From Nocardiopsis sp. ATB16-24 (GTDB lineage: Bacteria; Actinomycetota; Actinomycetes; Streptosporangiales; Streptosporangiaceae): DNA of 64,000 bases. The stretch covers positions 1 to 64,000 of the forward strand of contig NZ_JASCXJ010000003.1 of assembly GCF_030271535.1 (NCBI RefSeq), in the 5' to 3' direction. This document shows, piece after piece, positions 26,563-35,610 of this stretch. Both the position numbers and the translations under genes were made by a program. Positions within the stretch are counted from its first letter, which is position 1; the number at the start of each line of letters is the position of its first letter. The notes beneath the pieces are model-generated. The model was given only the letters and a program-made list of their open reading frames with translations, was not told the DNA's origin and made no database searches.

Positions 26563-27438
26563 TCAGTTGGCGTGCTCCAGAGCACGTACCGACCTCCATC
26601 GTCGACTGAGCCTCTCCCGCAACTCCACCACCCGGTCCGCGTCTCCCGACGCCAGGCACTCCACCGCCTCCGCCACCTCGGCCACCGAGTGGTCCTCGTC
26701 GAGGTGGTCGTTGCTGAGCAGGTACGGCAGACCTCCGTAGTCCAGTTCCAACAGCGAGTCCGGGTGGGCCGTCAGGGACAGCCAGTCCTGGAGGTTGCCG
26801 ATCGAGGCCGGCACGCCGCTCTGGCCGATGTGCTCGCGCAGGACCGCCAGGGTGTGCTCCAGCCGCCGCATGCCCAACGAGGTCCGTGTCAGGTACAGCA
26901 GCGTCCTGGTGGAGCCCTCCGACATCACGAGGCACCGTTCCTGAGCGCCGAACGGCACGAACCAGGGGATCGGGACGCCCCAGTTGCTCGACAGTATCCC
27001 CGGGCGCGCCTGGGCCCCCGAGTCCAGCCACGCTCTGTAGTGATCCTCCGCCCGCTCGGCCTCCGAAACCGGGACGAACGCCTCACTCAGCGCCACTGGC
27101 GTCGCCTCGGTGAACTCGCTGAAGGCCCGCCACGAGCGCAGCCGTGTCTGCCACGGGCAGACGTACAGACGCCCGTTCACCCGGCGCAGGTAGGCGTTGC
27201 GGCTCTCCTGCTCCGGTGCCACCATCGGTGGTGTCGTGAGCAGGCGGCCCAGGCTCTCGGCCTGCTCCGCCGCCAGCGCGTTGACGCGCCTTGGGCGATC
27301 GGGCGAAAGCGCGTACTGTTCCCAATGGTCCCGATCGGCGGGAGAGAACGCGTCGATCGGCTGGTAGACACGGAGGTAGGTGGTGTAGGGCAGCACGAAC
27401 GCATCGTGGCACATATCGTTGTGTGCGGTACTCACCAC
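26563..27438 (-). CDS. Uncharacterised conserved protein next to bldC
   Basis: About 291 residues, soluble, no motif I recognise. It is Trp- and Tyr-rich (WEQYALSPDRPRRVNALAAE, SSNWGVPIPWFVPFGAQER, LREHIGQSGVPASIGNLQDW) and has coherent secondary structure, so it looks like a real globular protein. Start set at GTG 27438 because AAGGG lies 6-8 nt upstream; an ATG at 27414 lacks a ribosome site. From memory, Streptomyces also carries a hypothetical gene in the purM-DUF3073-bldC neighbourhood, which suggests conserved context. No function is proposed. Confidence 0.7.
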   Translation of the reverse strand: MVSTAHNDMCHDAFVLPYTTYLRVYQPIDAFSPADRDHWEQYALSPDRPRRVNALAAEQAESLGRLLTTPPMVAPEQESRNAYLRRVNGRLYVCPWQTRLRSWRAFSEFTEATPVALSEAFVPVSEAERAEDHYRAWLDSGAQARPGILSSNWGVPIPWFVPFGAQERCLVMSEGSTRTLLYLTRTSLGMRRLEHTLAVLREHIGQSGVPASIGNLQDWLSLTAHPDSLLELDYGGLPYLLSNDHLDEDHSVAEVAEAVECLASGDADRVVELRERLSRRWRSVRALEHAN

Positions 27439-27647
27439 GCCGAACCCTTGGTGGGCGGCCGTTCCGTGCGTAGTACACCCGTCACACCCGGGTGGCGTAG
27501 GCACGACGGGGGCCGACCAGGTACGGTTGTACGTGTACGTAAGCTGACGCCTGTCGTCAGTCGCGTTTGACGGCCGTCAGCCCGTTCATGCGGGTTAGTA
27601 AGTGATCTGGGGTTCGTCGGAACCCAATCGTTGAGGGGGTCGAGCCA

Positions 27648-27869
27648 ATGGGGCGCGGCCGAGCCAAGGCCAAGCAGCAGAAGGTCGCCAGGAAGCTCAA
27701 GTACAGCTCCGGCGGGACTGACCTTGATCGGCTGCGGTCGGAGCTGGGTGTCGCTGGGGATGCGCGTTCGGGATCTTCGGGTTCCAACGACCTCTATGAG
27801 GAGCCTCACGACGACCTGGTCGACCGTTACGCGGATCTTGCCGACAAGTACTCGGACTCCGACAGGTGA
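27648..27869 (+). CDS. DUF3073 small protein
   Basis: 73 residues. The basic N-terminus (MGRGRAKAKQQKVARKLKYS) and acidic C-terminus (YEEPHDDLVDRYADLADKYS) are the marks of DUF3073, a conserved actinobacterial family of unknown role. It is almost always beside purM, as here, convergent. GAGGGGGT lies before the ATG. Confidence 0.92.
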   Translation: MGRGRAKAKQQKVARKLKYSSGGTDLDRLRSELGVAGDARSGSSGSNDLYEEPHDDLVDRYADLADKYSDSDR

Positions 27870-27965
27870 TGCCTGTTCGGACGAAGTTTTCAGGTCGCTC
27901 GGACAACAACCGTTGACCTGTGACGGTCACGGTCCTCCCTCGTGGAGGCCGTAGCGTGCAGGTGT

Positions 27966-28010
27966 ATATAGCCGGTGCGAACCACCCCTGGTGGTTCGCA
28001 CCGGCTATAT
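27966..28010. terminator. Bidirectional terminator, DUF3073/purM
   Basis: A perfect 21-bp stem (27966-27986 with 27990-28010) and 3-nt loop between convergent genes, with T-rich ends on both strands. Confidence 0.92.
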
Positions 28011-28021
28011 TCGCGCCCTTT

Positions 28022-29083
28022 TCACGCACTCCGGTACTCACCGGTCAGCACCGTTCGCCCGGACCCGGCCGTCACCGTGCCCAGCCGCCAGGCCGGAACG
28101 CCGCGGTCGGCCAGGACCTCCAACGCGCGTTCGGCGTCGCCCTCGGCGACGACCGCCACCATGCCGACGCCCATGTTGAACGTGGCCTCCATGTCCTCCC
28201 GGCTCACGCCGCCCTTGTCGGCGAGGTAACCGAACACGGGGGCCGGCGCCCAGGTGGCGCGGTCCACCCGTGCGTCCAGGTGGCCGGGCAGGGAACGGGA
28301 CAGGTTGGCGGCCAGGCCGCCTCCGGTGATGTGGGAGTAGGCGTGCACCTCCACCGCCCCGGTCAGGGCCATGCAGTCCTTGGCGTACACGCGGGTGGGG
28401 GTGAGAAGGGTCTCACCCAGGGTCGCGCCCACCTCCGGGACGTCGGCGGACAGGTCCAGGCCGGCCTCGTCCACGATGCGTCGGATGAGCGAGTAACCGT
28501 TGGAGTGCGGACCCGAGGAGCCCAGGGCGATCACGGCGTCACCCTCCCGGACGCGGTCCGGACCCAGGATGGCGTCGCCCTCCACCACGCCGGTGCCCGC
28601 GCCGGCCAGGTCGTACTCGTCGGGCCCCATGGCGCCGGGATGCTCGGCGGTCTCCCCGCCGATCAGCGCACACCCCGCCTGGCGGCAGCCCTCCGCGATA
28701 CCACCGACGATCTCGGCGATGCGCTCGGGCACCACCTTGCCGCAGGCGATGTAGTCGGTCATGAACAGGGGTTCGGCGCCGCTGACCACGAGGTCGTCCA
28801 CGACCATGGCCACCAGGTCGACGCCGATCGTGTCGTGCTTGTCCAACTGTTGGGCGAGCAGCACCTTGGTGCCCACGCCGTCGGTGGAGGTCGCCAGGAC
28901 GGGGTCCTTGTACCTGCCGGTGTCGAGACGGAACAGGCCGGCGAAGCCGCTGGCGTCGGTGACCTGCTCGGGACGGCGGGTGCGCGCCACGTGACGCTTC
29001 ATCAGATCGACGGCGCGCTCGCCGGCGGCGATGTCGACGCCGGCCGCCGCGTAGGCGCCCGTCGCTGTGCTGTCGGCTGACAC
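28022..29083 (-). CDS. purM: Phosphoribosylformylglycinamidine cyclo-ligase
   Basis: 353 residues, normal length. Forms aminoimidazole ribotide (AIR) from FGAM with ATP in step 5 of purine synthesis, in the cytoplasm. Marks: ATSTDGVGTKV (about 65), MVVDDLVVSGAEPLF, IGGETAEHPG, GPHSNGYSLIR and HITGGGLAANL. Starts at GTG (29083) with GAGGAG upstream; the longer open frame is not used. It follows purF by 97 nt on the same strand and probably shares its transcript. Confidence 0.96.
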   Translation of the reverse strand: MSADSTATGAYAAAGVDIAAGERAVDLMKRHVARTRRPEQVTDASGFAGLFRLDTGRYKDPVLATSTDGVGTKVLLAQQLDKHDTIGVDLVAMVVDDLVVSGAEPLFMTDYIACGKVVPERIAEIVGGIAEGCRQAGCALIGGETAEHPGAMGPDEYDLAGAGTGVVEGDAILGPDRVREGDAVIALGSSGPHSNGYSLIRRIVDEAGLDLSADVPEVGATLGETLLTPTRVYAKDCMALTGAVEVHAYSHITGGGLAANLSRSLPGHLDARVDRATWAPAPVFGYLADKGGVSREDMEATFNMGVGMVAVVAEGDAERALEVLADRGVPAWRLGTVTAGSGRTVLTGEYRSA

Positions 29084-29180
29084 GCGAGTTCTCCTCGTGC
29101 TGTGTTGCGGTGGTGTGGGCCGGCCCCGTCCGGGCACGGCTCGAACGTCACGCCGGATCCGACCGGATCCGGCGCGACGG

Positions 29181-30683
29181 CTACTTGTCGCTGGTCGCCA
29201 GCGTGGAGCCCTCTGGAGTGCCACAGGCCTTCTCCAGCAGGTACTTGCCGCGGGCGTCGTCCTCCACCTCGATCGGATACTCACCGTCGAAGCAGGCCCG
29301 GCACAGGTCGTTCCGGGGCACTTCGGTCGCGGCGACGAGCTCTTCCAGGTCCACATAGGCCAGAGAGTCGGCGTCGACCGAGGCGGCGATCTCCTCCACG
29401 CTCAGGTTCGCGGCGATGAGTTCGGCGCGGGTGGCGAAGTCGATGCCGTAGTAGCAGGGCCACAGCACCGGGGGACTGGAGATGCGCACGTGCACCTCGG
29501 CGGCGCCCGCGTCGCGCAGCATCCGGACCAGGGCCCGTTGGGTGTTGCCGCGCACGATCGAGTCGTCCACGACCACCAGACGACGGCCTTCGATGACCTC
29601 GCGCAGAGGGTTGAGCTTGAGCCGAATACCCAGTTGACGCAAGGTCTGACTGGGCTGGATGAAGGTACGGCCCACGTAGGAGTTCTTCACCAGACCCTGG
29701 GCGAAGGGGATACCGCTGGCCTCGGCGTACCCCACCGCGGCGGGCGTGCCGGACTCCGGTACCGGGATGACCAGGTCGGCCTCCACCGGGTGTTCCCTGG
29801 CCAGGCGGCGGCCCACCTCCACACGGGTGGAGTTGACGTTGCGGCCCGCGATGGTGGTGTCGGGGCGGGCGAGATAGACGTACTCGAACAGACAGCCCTT
29901 ACGGCGGACGGGGGCGAAGCGACGTGAGCGCACCCCGCGCTCGTCGATGGTGAGCAGCTCACCGGGCTCGATCTCGCGGACCACGGTGGCGCCCACGATG
30001 TCCAGGGCGGCGGTCTCGCTCGCCACCACCCATCCACCGGCTCCCGAGGACTCCCCCAGGCGGCCCAGCACGAACGGGCGGATGCCCTGGGGGTCGCGCG
30101 CGGCGTACAGGGTGTTCTCGTCCATGAACACCAGGGAGAAGGCGCCCTTCACGTGGGGAAGCAGGTCGAGGGCCGCGTCCTCCACGGAACTGCCGTTCCT
30201 GGCCTGCTCGGCCAGGAGGTTGGTGAGGACCTCGGTGTCCGTGGTGGCGCCCCGGCGGGCGTCCGGCAGCATCGCGGCCAGTTCCGGCGTGTTGATGAGG
30301 TTGCCGTTGTGGCCGAGCGCCAGACCTCCCTCACGTGCGGTGTGGAAGGTCGGCTGTGCGTTCTCCCACACCGGCGCTCCGGTGGTGGAGTAGCGGCAGT
30401 GGCCGATGGCGATGTGGCCTCGCAGGGAGTCCAGGATCGCTTCGTTGAAGACCTGGGAGACGAGTCCCATGTCCTTGTAGACGAGGATCCGATCTCCGTC
30501 GCTCAGAGCGATGCCCGCGGACTCCTGTCCACGGTGCTGGAGGGCGTAGAGACCGAAGTAGGTGAGCTTGCTGACTTCTTCGCCGGGTGCCCAGACCCCG
30601 AAGACGCCGCAGGCGTCCTGCGGACCGCGTTCGAGCGGATCGAGGTCCATGGAGAGCCGACCGTCGGAATACGACACGCTCAC
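29181..30683 (-). CDS. purF: Amidophosphoribosyltransferase
   Basis: 500 residues. First committed step of purine synthesis: PRPP plus glutamine to phosphoribosylamine. The catalytic cysteine is in QDACGVFGVW (C25, exposed after propeptide cleavage); the PRPP loop reads VVVDDSIVRGNTQRA. Cysteines in KGCLFEY, WPCYYGID and LCRACFDGEYP suit the iron-sulfur cluster of the Bacillus-type enzyme. A GTG at 30683 keeps the GRL-D leader found in relatives; an ATG at 30650 is possible. It begins 3 nt after the sterol-carrier-like gene: one operon. Confidence 0.95.
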   Translation of the reverse strand: MSVSYSDGRLSMDLDPLERGPQDACGVFGVWAPGEEVSKLTYFGLYALQHRGQESAGIALSDGDRILVYKDMGLVSQVFNEAILDSLRGHIAIGHCRYSTTGAPVWENAQPTFHTAREGGLALGHNGNLINTPELAAMLPDARRGATTDTEVLTNLLAEQARNGSSVEDAALDLLPHVKGAFSLVFMDENTLYAARDPQGIRPFVLGRLGESSGAGGWVVASETAALDIVGATVVREIEPGELLTIDERGVRSRRFAPVRRKGCLFEYVYLARPDTTIAGRNVNSTRVEVGRRLAREHPVEADLVIPVPESGTPAAVGYAEASGIPFAQGLVKNSYVGRTFIQPSQTLRQLGIRLKLNPLREVIEGRRLVVVDDSIVRGNTQRALVRMLRDAGAAEVHVRISSPPVLWPCYYGIDFATRAELIAANLSVEEIAASVDADSLAYVDLEELVAATEVPRNDLCRACFDGEYPIEVEDDARGKYLLEKACGTPEGSTLATSDK

Positions 30684-30686
30684 AGC

Positions 30687-31163
30687 TTAGTGCCTGGCCG
30701 TGCCGTCGGCGCCATCCGGGGGAGCGGCCCGCCACAGGGGAAGGTGTACGGACAGGTCGGAGCGTGCGCCGCCGGCCCGCACCTCGTGCTTCGAGACGGC
30801 CTCCTCCCAGGAGAGTCGACCGACGGCCAGACGCAACCAGGTGAGGGGATCGGTCTCCACCACACCCGGAGGGGTGCCCCGGGTATGACGCGGTCCCTCC
30901 ACGGCCTGGACGGCGCCATGGGGCGGTACACGCACCTCCAGACTGTGTCCCGGGGCTCGGGCCGCGAGCACGGCCAGGCTGCCCCGTACGGCGGCCTTGA
31001 CGGCCGCGCGCAGTGGTTCCTCGGCGCGCAGGACCGCCTCCACGCAGGCGGCGACAGCACTCTCGTCATCCCCCTCGAAGGGGGGCTCCCCCAACGCGGA
31101 GAGTTGTTCGTCCAGGGACTCGCGCAGGCGTCGCATGGCGCCCGCGCCCAGAGCGGAAGACAT
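30687..31163 (-). CDS. Sterol-carrier-like protein beside purF
   Basis: 158 residues. It matches the actinobacterial family placed between purL and purF (for example Rv0807 of M. tuberculosis), described as bacterial sterol carrier family. Alternating hydrophobic strands (SLEVRVPPHGAVQAVEG, RSDLSVHLPLW) and PPGVVETDPLTWLRLAVGR fit an SCP2-type fold that binds a hydrophobic ligand; no ligand is known. Start at ATG 31163; the ribosome site is weak. First gene of the purF-purM transcript. Confidence 0.8.
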   Translation of the reverse strand: MSSALGAGAMRRLRESLDEQLSALGEPPFEGDDESAVAACVEAVLRAEEPLRAAVKAAVRGSLAVLAARAPGHSLEVRVPPHGAVQAVEGPRHTRGTPPGVVETDPLTWLRLAVGRLSWEEAVSKHEVRAGGARSDLSVHLPLWRAAPPDGADGTARH

Positions 31164-31428
31164 GGACGGAAGCTTAGGGGGCCGTGGTCCCCCGGTCCGC
31201 CGACCAACGGTCATACTTGCCATTGACACCGAATGGCCTGAAGGTGGACATCGGGAAAAGCCGGTGACCCCCTCCACCGTTCTCCGCTCCTTCGAGTGAT
31301 TTCCGTCTCAACGCACCTCTGGTCGGCGGGGGCGGGACGCGATGGCGTCCCCCACCGTCCCGGTGGTGCCGAGATCGGGAGGAATGCGGTGGATCCCGTG
31401 CCCCCACGGCGTTCCATCCGACAAAACT

Positions 31429-31450
31429 CATAAGTGAACAAAGGGTGAAC
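31429..31450 (-). promoter_or_regulatory. PHO box upstream of DUF47 gene
   Basis: On the minus strand, two adjoining 11-bp units GTTCACCCTTT and GTTCACTTATG match the actinobacterial PhoP direct-repeat unit. They lie 124-145 nt before the DUF47 start, inside a 410-nt gap that otherwise shows no gene. Confidence 0.7.
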
Positions 31451-31573
31451 AAGTCCGTGCCCGTGCATCCATCCCGGCGCCGGACCGACCTCCCCTGCCC
31501 GACCGCGTCGGACCGACTCGTCCGCGCGCCTACCATCCACCAAGGAAGACCACCGCACCATCGGGAGAACGAC

Positions 31574-32191
31574 GTGCGCCTGCGCCTGCGCCCGCGTGAT
31601 GACAGTTACTACGAGATGTTCACCGACTCGGCGAACAACCTGGTCATCGCGGCTCGCCTGCTGGTGGAGCTGATAAGTGACGGGGCCGATCGCGAAGCCA
31701 TCACCGAGAAGATGCGTGCCTGTGAGCACGCCGGTGATGACGCCACGCACGCCATCATGCGTCGGCTCAACAAGAGTTCGGCGACACCGATCCACCGTGA
31801 GGACATCTATCGACTGGCCTCGAACCTGGACGACGTCATGGACTCCATGGAGGCCGCCGTCGATCTGATCGGCCTCTATGGACTGGAGCGCCTTCCCAAG
31901 GGGATCATCGACCAGATCGAGGTCTTGGAGCGCGCCGCCGAACTGACGGCCGAGGCGATGCCCCGTCTGCGCACGCTGAAGGACCTGACGCGGTACTGGA
32001 TCGAGATCAACCAGCTGGAGAACCAGGCCGACCGCATCTACCGCAAGCTCCTCGCCCGCCTGTTCAGTGGGGAGTACGACGCCCTGACCGTGCTCAAGCT
32101 CAAGGACGTCATCGAGGAGTTGGAGGCCGCCGCGGACGCGTTCGAGCACGTCGCGAACACGGTGGAGACCATCGTGGTCAAGAACAGCTGA
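31574..32191 (+). CDS. DUF47/PhoU-like phosphate transport accessory protein
   Basis: 205 residues, all-helical. DUF47 proteins usually pair with Pit-type phosphate permeases and are thought to modulate uptake. The E/DxxxD-like metal helices are visible: MRACEHAGDDATHAIMRRLN, DIYRLASNLDDVMDSMEAAV, INQLENQADRIYRKLLARL and IEELEAAADAFEHVANTVE. Starts at GTG with GGGAG upstream. No pit gene follows; instead a terminator and a repeat separate it from the convergent pst genes. Two PHO-box units upstream point to PhoP control. Confidence 0.9.
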   Translation: MRLRLRPRDDSYYEMFTDSANNLVIAARLLVELISDGADREAITEKMRACEHAGDDATHAIMRRLNKSSATPIHREDIYRLASNLDDVMDSMEAAVDLIGLYGLERLPKGIIDQIEVLERAAELTAEAMPRLRTLKDLTRYWIEINQLENQADRIYRKLLARLFSGEYDALTVLKLKDVIEELEAAADAFEHVANTVETIVVKNS

Positions 32192-32233
32192 GCCCCCTCC
32201 CCCGACAGACCCTCCCCCGACCCTGAACCGGAC

Positions 32234-32261
32234 GGCGGGAAGAGGCATGCCTCTTCCCGCC
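32234..32261. terminator. Terminator after DUF47 gene
   Basis: A 28-nt perfect palindrome (GGCGGGAAGAGG, CATG, CCTCTTCCCGCC) starting 43 nt past the stop. Confidence 0.85.
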
Positions 32262-32273
32262 GAAAGGTGTGCG

Positions 32274-32430
32274 CGGAGGGTCGGCCGAGGAGCGGAGGGT
32301 CGGCCGAGGCGGGTGCTCGATCGCCGGCCGTCTCTCGGGGGATGAGAGCAGGCCGGAGGGTCGGCCGAGGCGGGTGCTCGATCGCCGGCCGTCTCTCGGG
32401 GGATGAGAGCAGGCCGGAGGGTCAGCCGAA
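32274..32430. repeat. 61-bp tandem duplication at the pstB 3' end
   Basis: A 61-bp unit occurs twice without a mismatch that I can find (32293-32353 and 32354-32414). Partial copies flank it: 17 bp at 32274-32290 and about 16 bp with one change at 32415-32430, the last running into the final codons of pstB. Each unit contains GCTCGATCGCCGGCC and GATGAGAGC, able to form a stem. Confidence 0.9.
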
Positions 32431-33201
32431 CCGGCCGGTGATATAGTTCTCGGTCTCCTTCTTCTCCGGCCGTGTGAATATCTGGTTCGTCTCGCCCATC
32501 TCGATGAGCTTGCCGGGCTTACCGGGGGCCTCCAGGTTGAAGAAGGCCGTCCGGTCGGACACACGTGCCGCCTGATGCATGTTGTGCGTGACGATGACGA
32601 TCGTGTAGTCCTCCTTCAACTGGTGGATGAGGTCCTCGATCGCCAGGGTCGAGATGGGGTCCAGCGCCGAGCAGGGCTCGTCCATCAGCAGCACCGAGGG
32701 CCTGACCGCCGTGGCGCGGGCGATGCACAGCCGTTGCTGCTGGCCACCGGAGAGGCCCGAACCCGGTCTGTTCAACCGGTCCTTGACCTCCTCCCACAGG
32801 TTCGCTCCACGCAGCGACTGTTCCACCAGGTCGTCCGCCTCGGACTTGCTCATCCGCCTGTTGTTGAGCCGCGCGCCGGCGATGACGTTGTCGTAGATGG
32901 ACATCGTCGGGAACGGGTTGGCCTTCTGGAAGACCATGCCGACCTCGCTGCGCACCATCACCGGGTCCACGTCGGGGCCGTAGATGTCCAGGTCGTCCAG
33001 GAGCACCTTGCCCTCCACCCGGGCGCTGGGGGTGACCTCGTGCATCCGGTTGAGGGTCCGCAGGAAGGTGGACTTGCCACAGCCGGACGCTCCGATGAAC
33101 GCCGTCACCGACCGTGGCTCGATGGTCATGGACACGTCGGCCACGGCCAGGAAGTCGCCGTAGTAGACGTGGAGTCCGGAGACGTCGATACGTTTCGCCA
33201 C
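32422..33201 (-). CDS. pstB: Phosphate ABC transporter ATPase PstB
   Basis: 259 residues, normal length. Powers high-affinity phosphate import at the inner face of the membrane. Walker [10 protein letters not shown] (about 38), Q-loop VFQKANPFP, signature LSGGQQQR, Walker [13 protein letters not shown] and switch His in IVTHNM. Last gene of pstC-pstA-pstB; its final codons lie in the repeat described at 32274. It begins 55 nt after pstA. Confidence 0.97.
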   Translation of the reverse strand: MAKRIDVSGLHVYYGDFLAVADVSMTIEPRSVTAFIGASGCGKSTFLRTLNRMHEVTPSARVEGKVLLDDLDIYGPDVDPVMVRSEVGMVFQKANPFPTMSIYDNVIAGARLNNRRMSKSEADDLVEQSLRGANLWEEVKDRLNRPGSGLSGGQQQRLCIARATAVRPSVLLMDEPCSALDPISTLAIEDLIHQLKEDYTIVIVTHNMHQAARVSDRTAFFNLEAPGKPGKLIEMGETNQIFTRPEKKETENYITGRFG

Positions 33202-33256
33202 TGGAAGTTCCTCGTGAATCTGCTCCGCGCGCGGGGCGTGGACGGTGGATATGGGG

Positions 33257-34342
33257 TCAGCGGACCTTCGGCGCGAACAGGCGACCGAGCATGCGGGCCA
33301 GGAAGAACAGCAGCATCACCACCAGGATCAGGGTCAGCGCCGCGGCCCAGGCCCTCTCGTAGTTGATGGCGCCGCCCATGCGGACCTGGGAGTAGATGAA
33401 CACCGGAAGGTTCATCATCTGTCCGTCGAACAGGTTCCAGTTGATCGAGATGGCCGAGGTTCCCGCGGTGAGGATCAACGGAGCGGTCTCTCCGATAACG
33501 CGCGCGATGGCGAGCATGATTCCTGTGGTCAGACCGGCGGCGGAGGTGGGCAGCACCACCTTGGTGATCGTCCGCCACTTGGGCACGCCCAAGGCGTACG
33601 ACGCCTCCCGCAGGTCCTGCGGCACCAGACGCAGCATCTCCTCGCTGGAACGCACCACCACGGGGATCATCAGCACGGTCAGCGAGATCGCGCCCGCCGC
33701 GCCGTTGGTCCTTCCCGGACCGAAGAGCATCATCCACAACGCCACCACGAACAGACCCGCGACGATGGACGGGATGCCCGTCATGACGTCGACGAAGAAC
33801 ATGATGATCCGCTTCATGCGGCCCTGGGCGTACTCCACCAGGTAGACGGCGGCCATCACACCGATCGGCACGGAGATCAGTGTGGCCATCCCGGTGATCA
33901 TCAGGGTGCCGACGATCGCGTGGTAGGCGCCGCCCGCGTCCATGCTCGGCAACACGCCGTTCATCGACACGGTCAGGAAGTAGCCGTCGAACCGGGCGAG
34001 ACCGTTGACGAGCACGGTCCACAGCACCGACACCAGGGGCAGCATCGCCAGCAGGAAGCACCCGTAGACCAGCGAGGTGACGAGCCGGTCCTTGGCCTTG
34101 CGTGAGCCCTCCACACGCGCCGACGCGGTCACCGAGATCACCACGTAGGCGGCGGCGGTGAGCAGACCCCACAGCAGGAAGCCGAAGGTGCCGAAGAGCA
34201 GCAGGATCCCGGCGACCACGGCCGCGCACGAGGCGAGCAGCACCCCGGGGAAGTGACGCGGCAGCGAACCGCGGCGCAGGTCGACGCGTTCCGTGCCCGT
34301 CTCGGGGCCGGGGGTGGGGGGCTGGGTGGTCGTCGTGTTCAT
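33257..34342 (-). CDS. pstA: Phosphate ABC transporter permease PstA
   Basis: 361 residues, longer than usual because of an extra N-terminal part (1-75) carrying two more membrane segments ([37 protein letters not shown]). The permease core follows with [20 protein letters not shown] as the EAA loop. The ATG at 34342 shares a base with the pstC stop (TGATG), so translation is coupled. Confidence 0.95.
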   Translation of the reverse strand: MNTTTTQPPTPGPETGTERVDLRRGSLPRHFPGVLLASCAAVVAGILLLFGTFGFLLWGLLTAAAYVVISVTASARVEGSRKAKDRLVTSLVYGCFLLAMLPLVSVLWTVLVNGLARFDGYFLTVSMNGVLPSMDAGGAYHAIVGTLMITGMATLISVPIGVMAAVYLVEYAQGRMKRIIMFFVDVMTGIPSIVAGLFVVALWMMLFGPGRTNGAAGAISLTVLMIPVVVRSSEEMLRLVPQDLREASYALGVPKWRTITKVVLPTSAAGLTTGIMLAIARVIGETAPLILTAGTSAISINWNLFDGQMMNLPVFIYSQVRMGGAINYERAWAAALTLILVVMLLFFLARMLGRLFAPKVR

Positions 34343-35304
34343 CAGGACTCCTTGTTCCCTCGCGCCACCACGTAGCGCGCGCCCATGTTGACCACGAGGG
34401 TGATCGCGAACAGGACCAGACCGGCGGCGATCAGCGCGGACACGCCGTACCCGGTCGCCTCGGGGTACTGGAGCGCGATGTGCGCGGCGATGGTCTGGTT
34501 GCCGCTCTGCAACAGGTTCCAGGAGATGACCAGGGAGGGGGACAGGATCATGGCGACGGCCATGGTCTCGCCCAGGGCACGCCCGAGGCCGAGCATGGCT
34601 CCACCGATCACGCCGGACTTGCCGAAGGGGAGCACGGCCAGTCGGATCATCTCCCACCGGGTGGCGCCCATGGCCAGTGCGGCCTCGCGGTGCCCCTGGG
34701 GGGTCTGTTGGAACACGTCGCGCGACATCGCGGTGATGATCGGCAGGACCATGACGGCCAGGGCCACGCTCGCGGTCAGGATGGTGCGACCGGAGGTGGA
34801 CGCGGGCCCCGCGAAGAGCGGGATCCAGCCCAGGTAGCGGGTCATGGCGTCGAAGACGGGGACCAGTTGGGGCGCGAGGAAGCCGATGCCCCACAGGCCG
34901 TAGACCACACTGGGGATGGCGGCCAGCAGGTCCACCAGGTAGCCGAGCAGCGACGCCAGTCTGCGCGGCGCGTAGAAGACGATGAACAACGCGATGCCGA
35001 TCGCCACCGGCAGGGCCATCAGCAGGGCGATGGCCGCGGCGAGCACGGTGCCGAACGCCAGGGCGGCCACACCGAACGCCGGATCCTCGCGGACGTTGGG
35101 GGCCCACTCCCGGGTGGTCAGGAAGTTCGCGGTGTTGGCGCTCAGGGACGGCCAGGCCTGGATGATCAGGAAGGCGGCGACCCCCGCGAGGATCAGCAGG
35201 ATCAGGAGGCCCGAGCCTTGGGCTAGCCCGGCGAAGGCGACGTCGCCGATCCGGCGTTTGCCCCGGGGCGGTGGTGCCGCCTCGGGCGCGTCCGTGGTCG
35301 TCAT
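34342..35304 (-). CDS. pstC: Phosphate ABC transporter permease PstC
   Basis: 320 residues with six membrane segments; pairs with PstA to form the phosphate channel. The EAA loop reads GHREAALAMGATRWEMIRLA. GGAG lies 7 nt before the ATG. It is the first pst gene: no pstS (phosphate-binding protein) gene precedes it, although pstS normally heads this operon. A PHO box lies about 225 nt upstream. Confidence 0.95.
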   Translation of the reverse strand: MTTTDAPEAAPPPRGKRRIGDVAFAGLAQGSGLLILLILAGVAAFLIIQAWPSLSANTANFLTTREWAPNVREDPAFGVAALAFGTVLAAAIALLMALPVAIGIALFIVFYAPRRLASLLGYLVDLLAAIPSVVYGLWGIGFLAPQLVPVFDAMTRYLGWIPLFAGPASTSGRTILTASVALAVMVLPIITAMSRDVFQQTPQGHREAALAMGATRWEMIRLAVLPFGKSGVIGGAMLGLGRALGETMAVAMILSPSLVISWNLLQSGNQTIAAHIALQYPEATGYGVSALIAAGLVLFAITLVVNMGARYVVARGNKES

Positions 35305-35529
35305 GGGTTGACTCCGGTTCGGAAGGTCTCAGGGCGGGTCGCCCGGGACAACATACGTTGCGTTCCGTGCACCTTCGTACGTGCGCGGTCTCGTGGCGGC
35401 CGAGGGCTCGCGGCACCCGCCCGAGGCGGATCCGCGACCTCGGCCCGCCATCCCGTCACGGACCTGGTGCGCGATGGCCGTATCACGCCGAATGTGAAGG
35501 TAGGCGTGTCAGGTGACGAGTTGTGCCTG

Positions 35530-35551
35530 GAAAGGTGAACGGAGAATGAAC
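35530..35551 (-). promoter_or_regulatory. PHO box upstream of pstC
   Basis: On the minus strand, GTTCATTCTCC (35541-35551) is directly followed by GTTCACCTTTC (35530-35540), two exact 11-bp PHO units. The remaining 35305-35610 gap shows no gene. Confidence 0.75.
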
Positions 35552-35610
35552 GGGATGTCGCACTCTCGTGGCGGCAGGGGAAGTGGCCGGTGAATGTGAC
35601 ACTTCGCACG

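Noticed and set aside
32293..32414. CRISPR-like array at the 61-bp repeats
   Set aside because: The repeats abut directly, have no unique spacers and number only two full copies; it is a tandem duplication.
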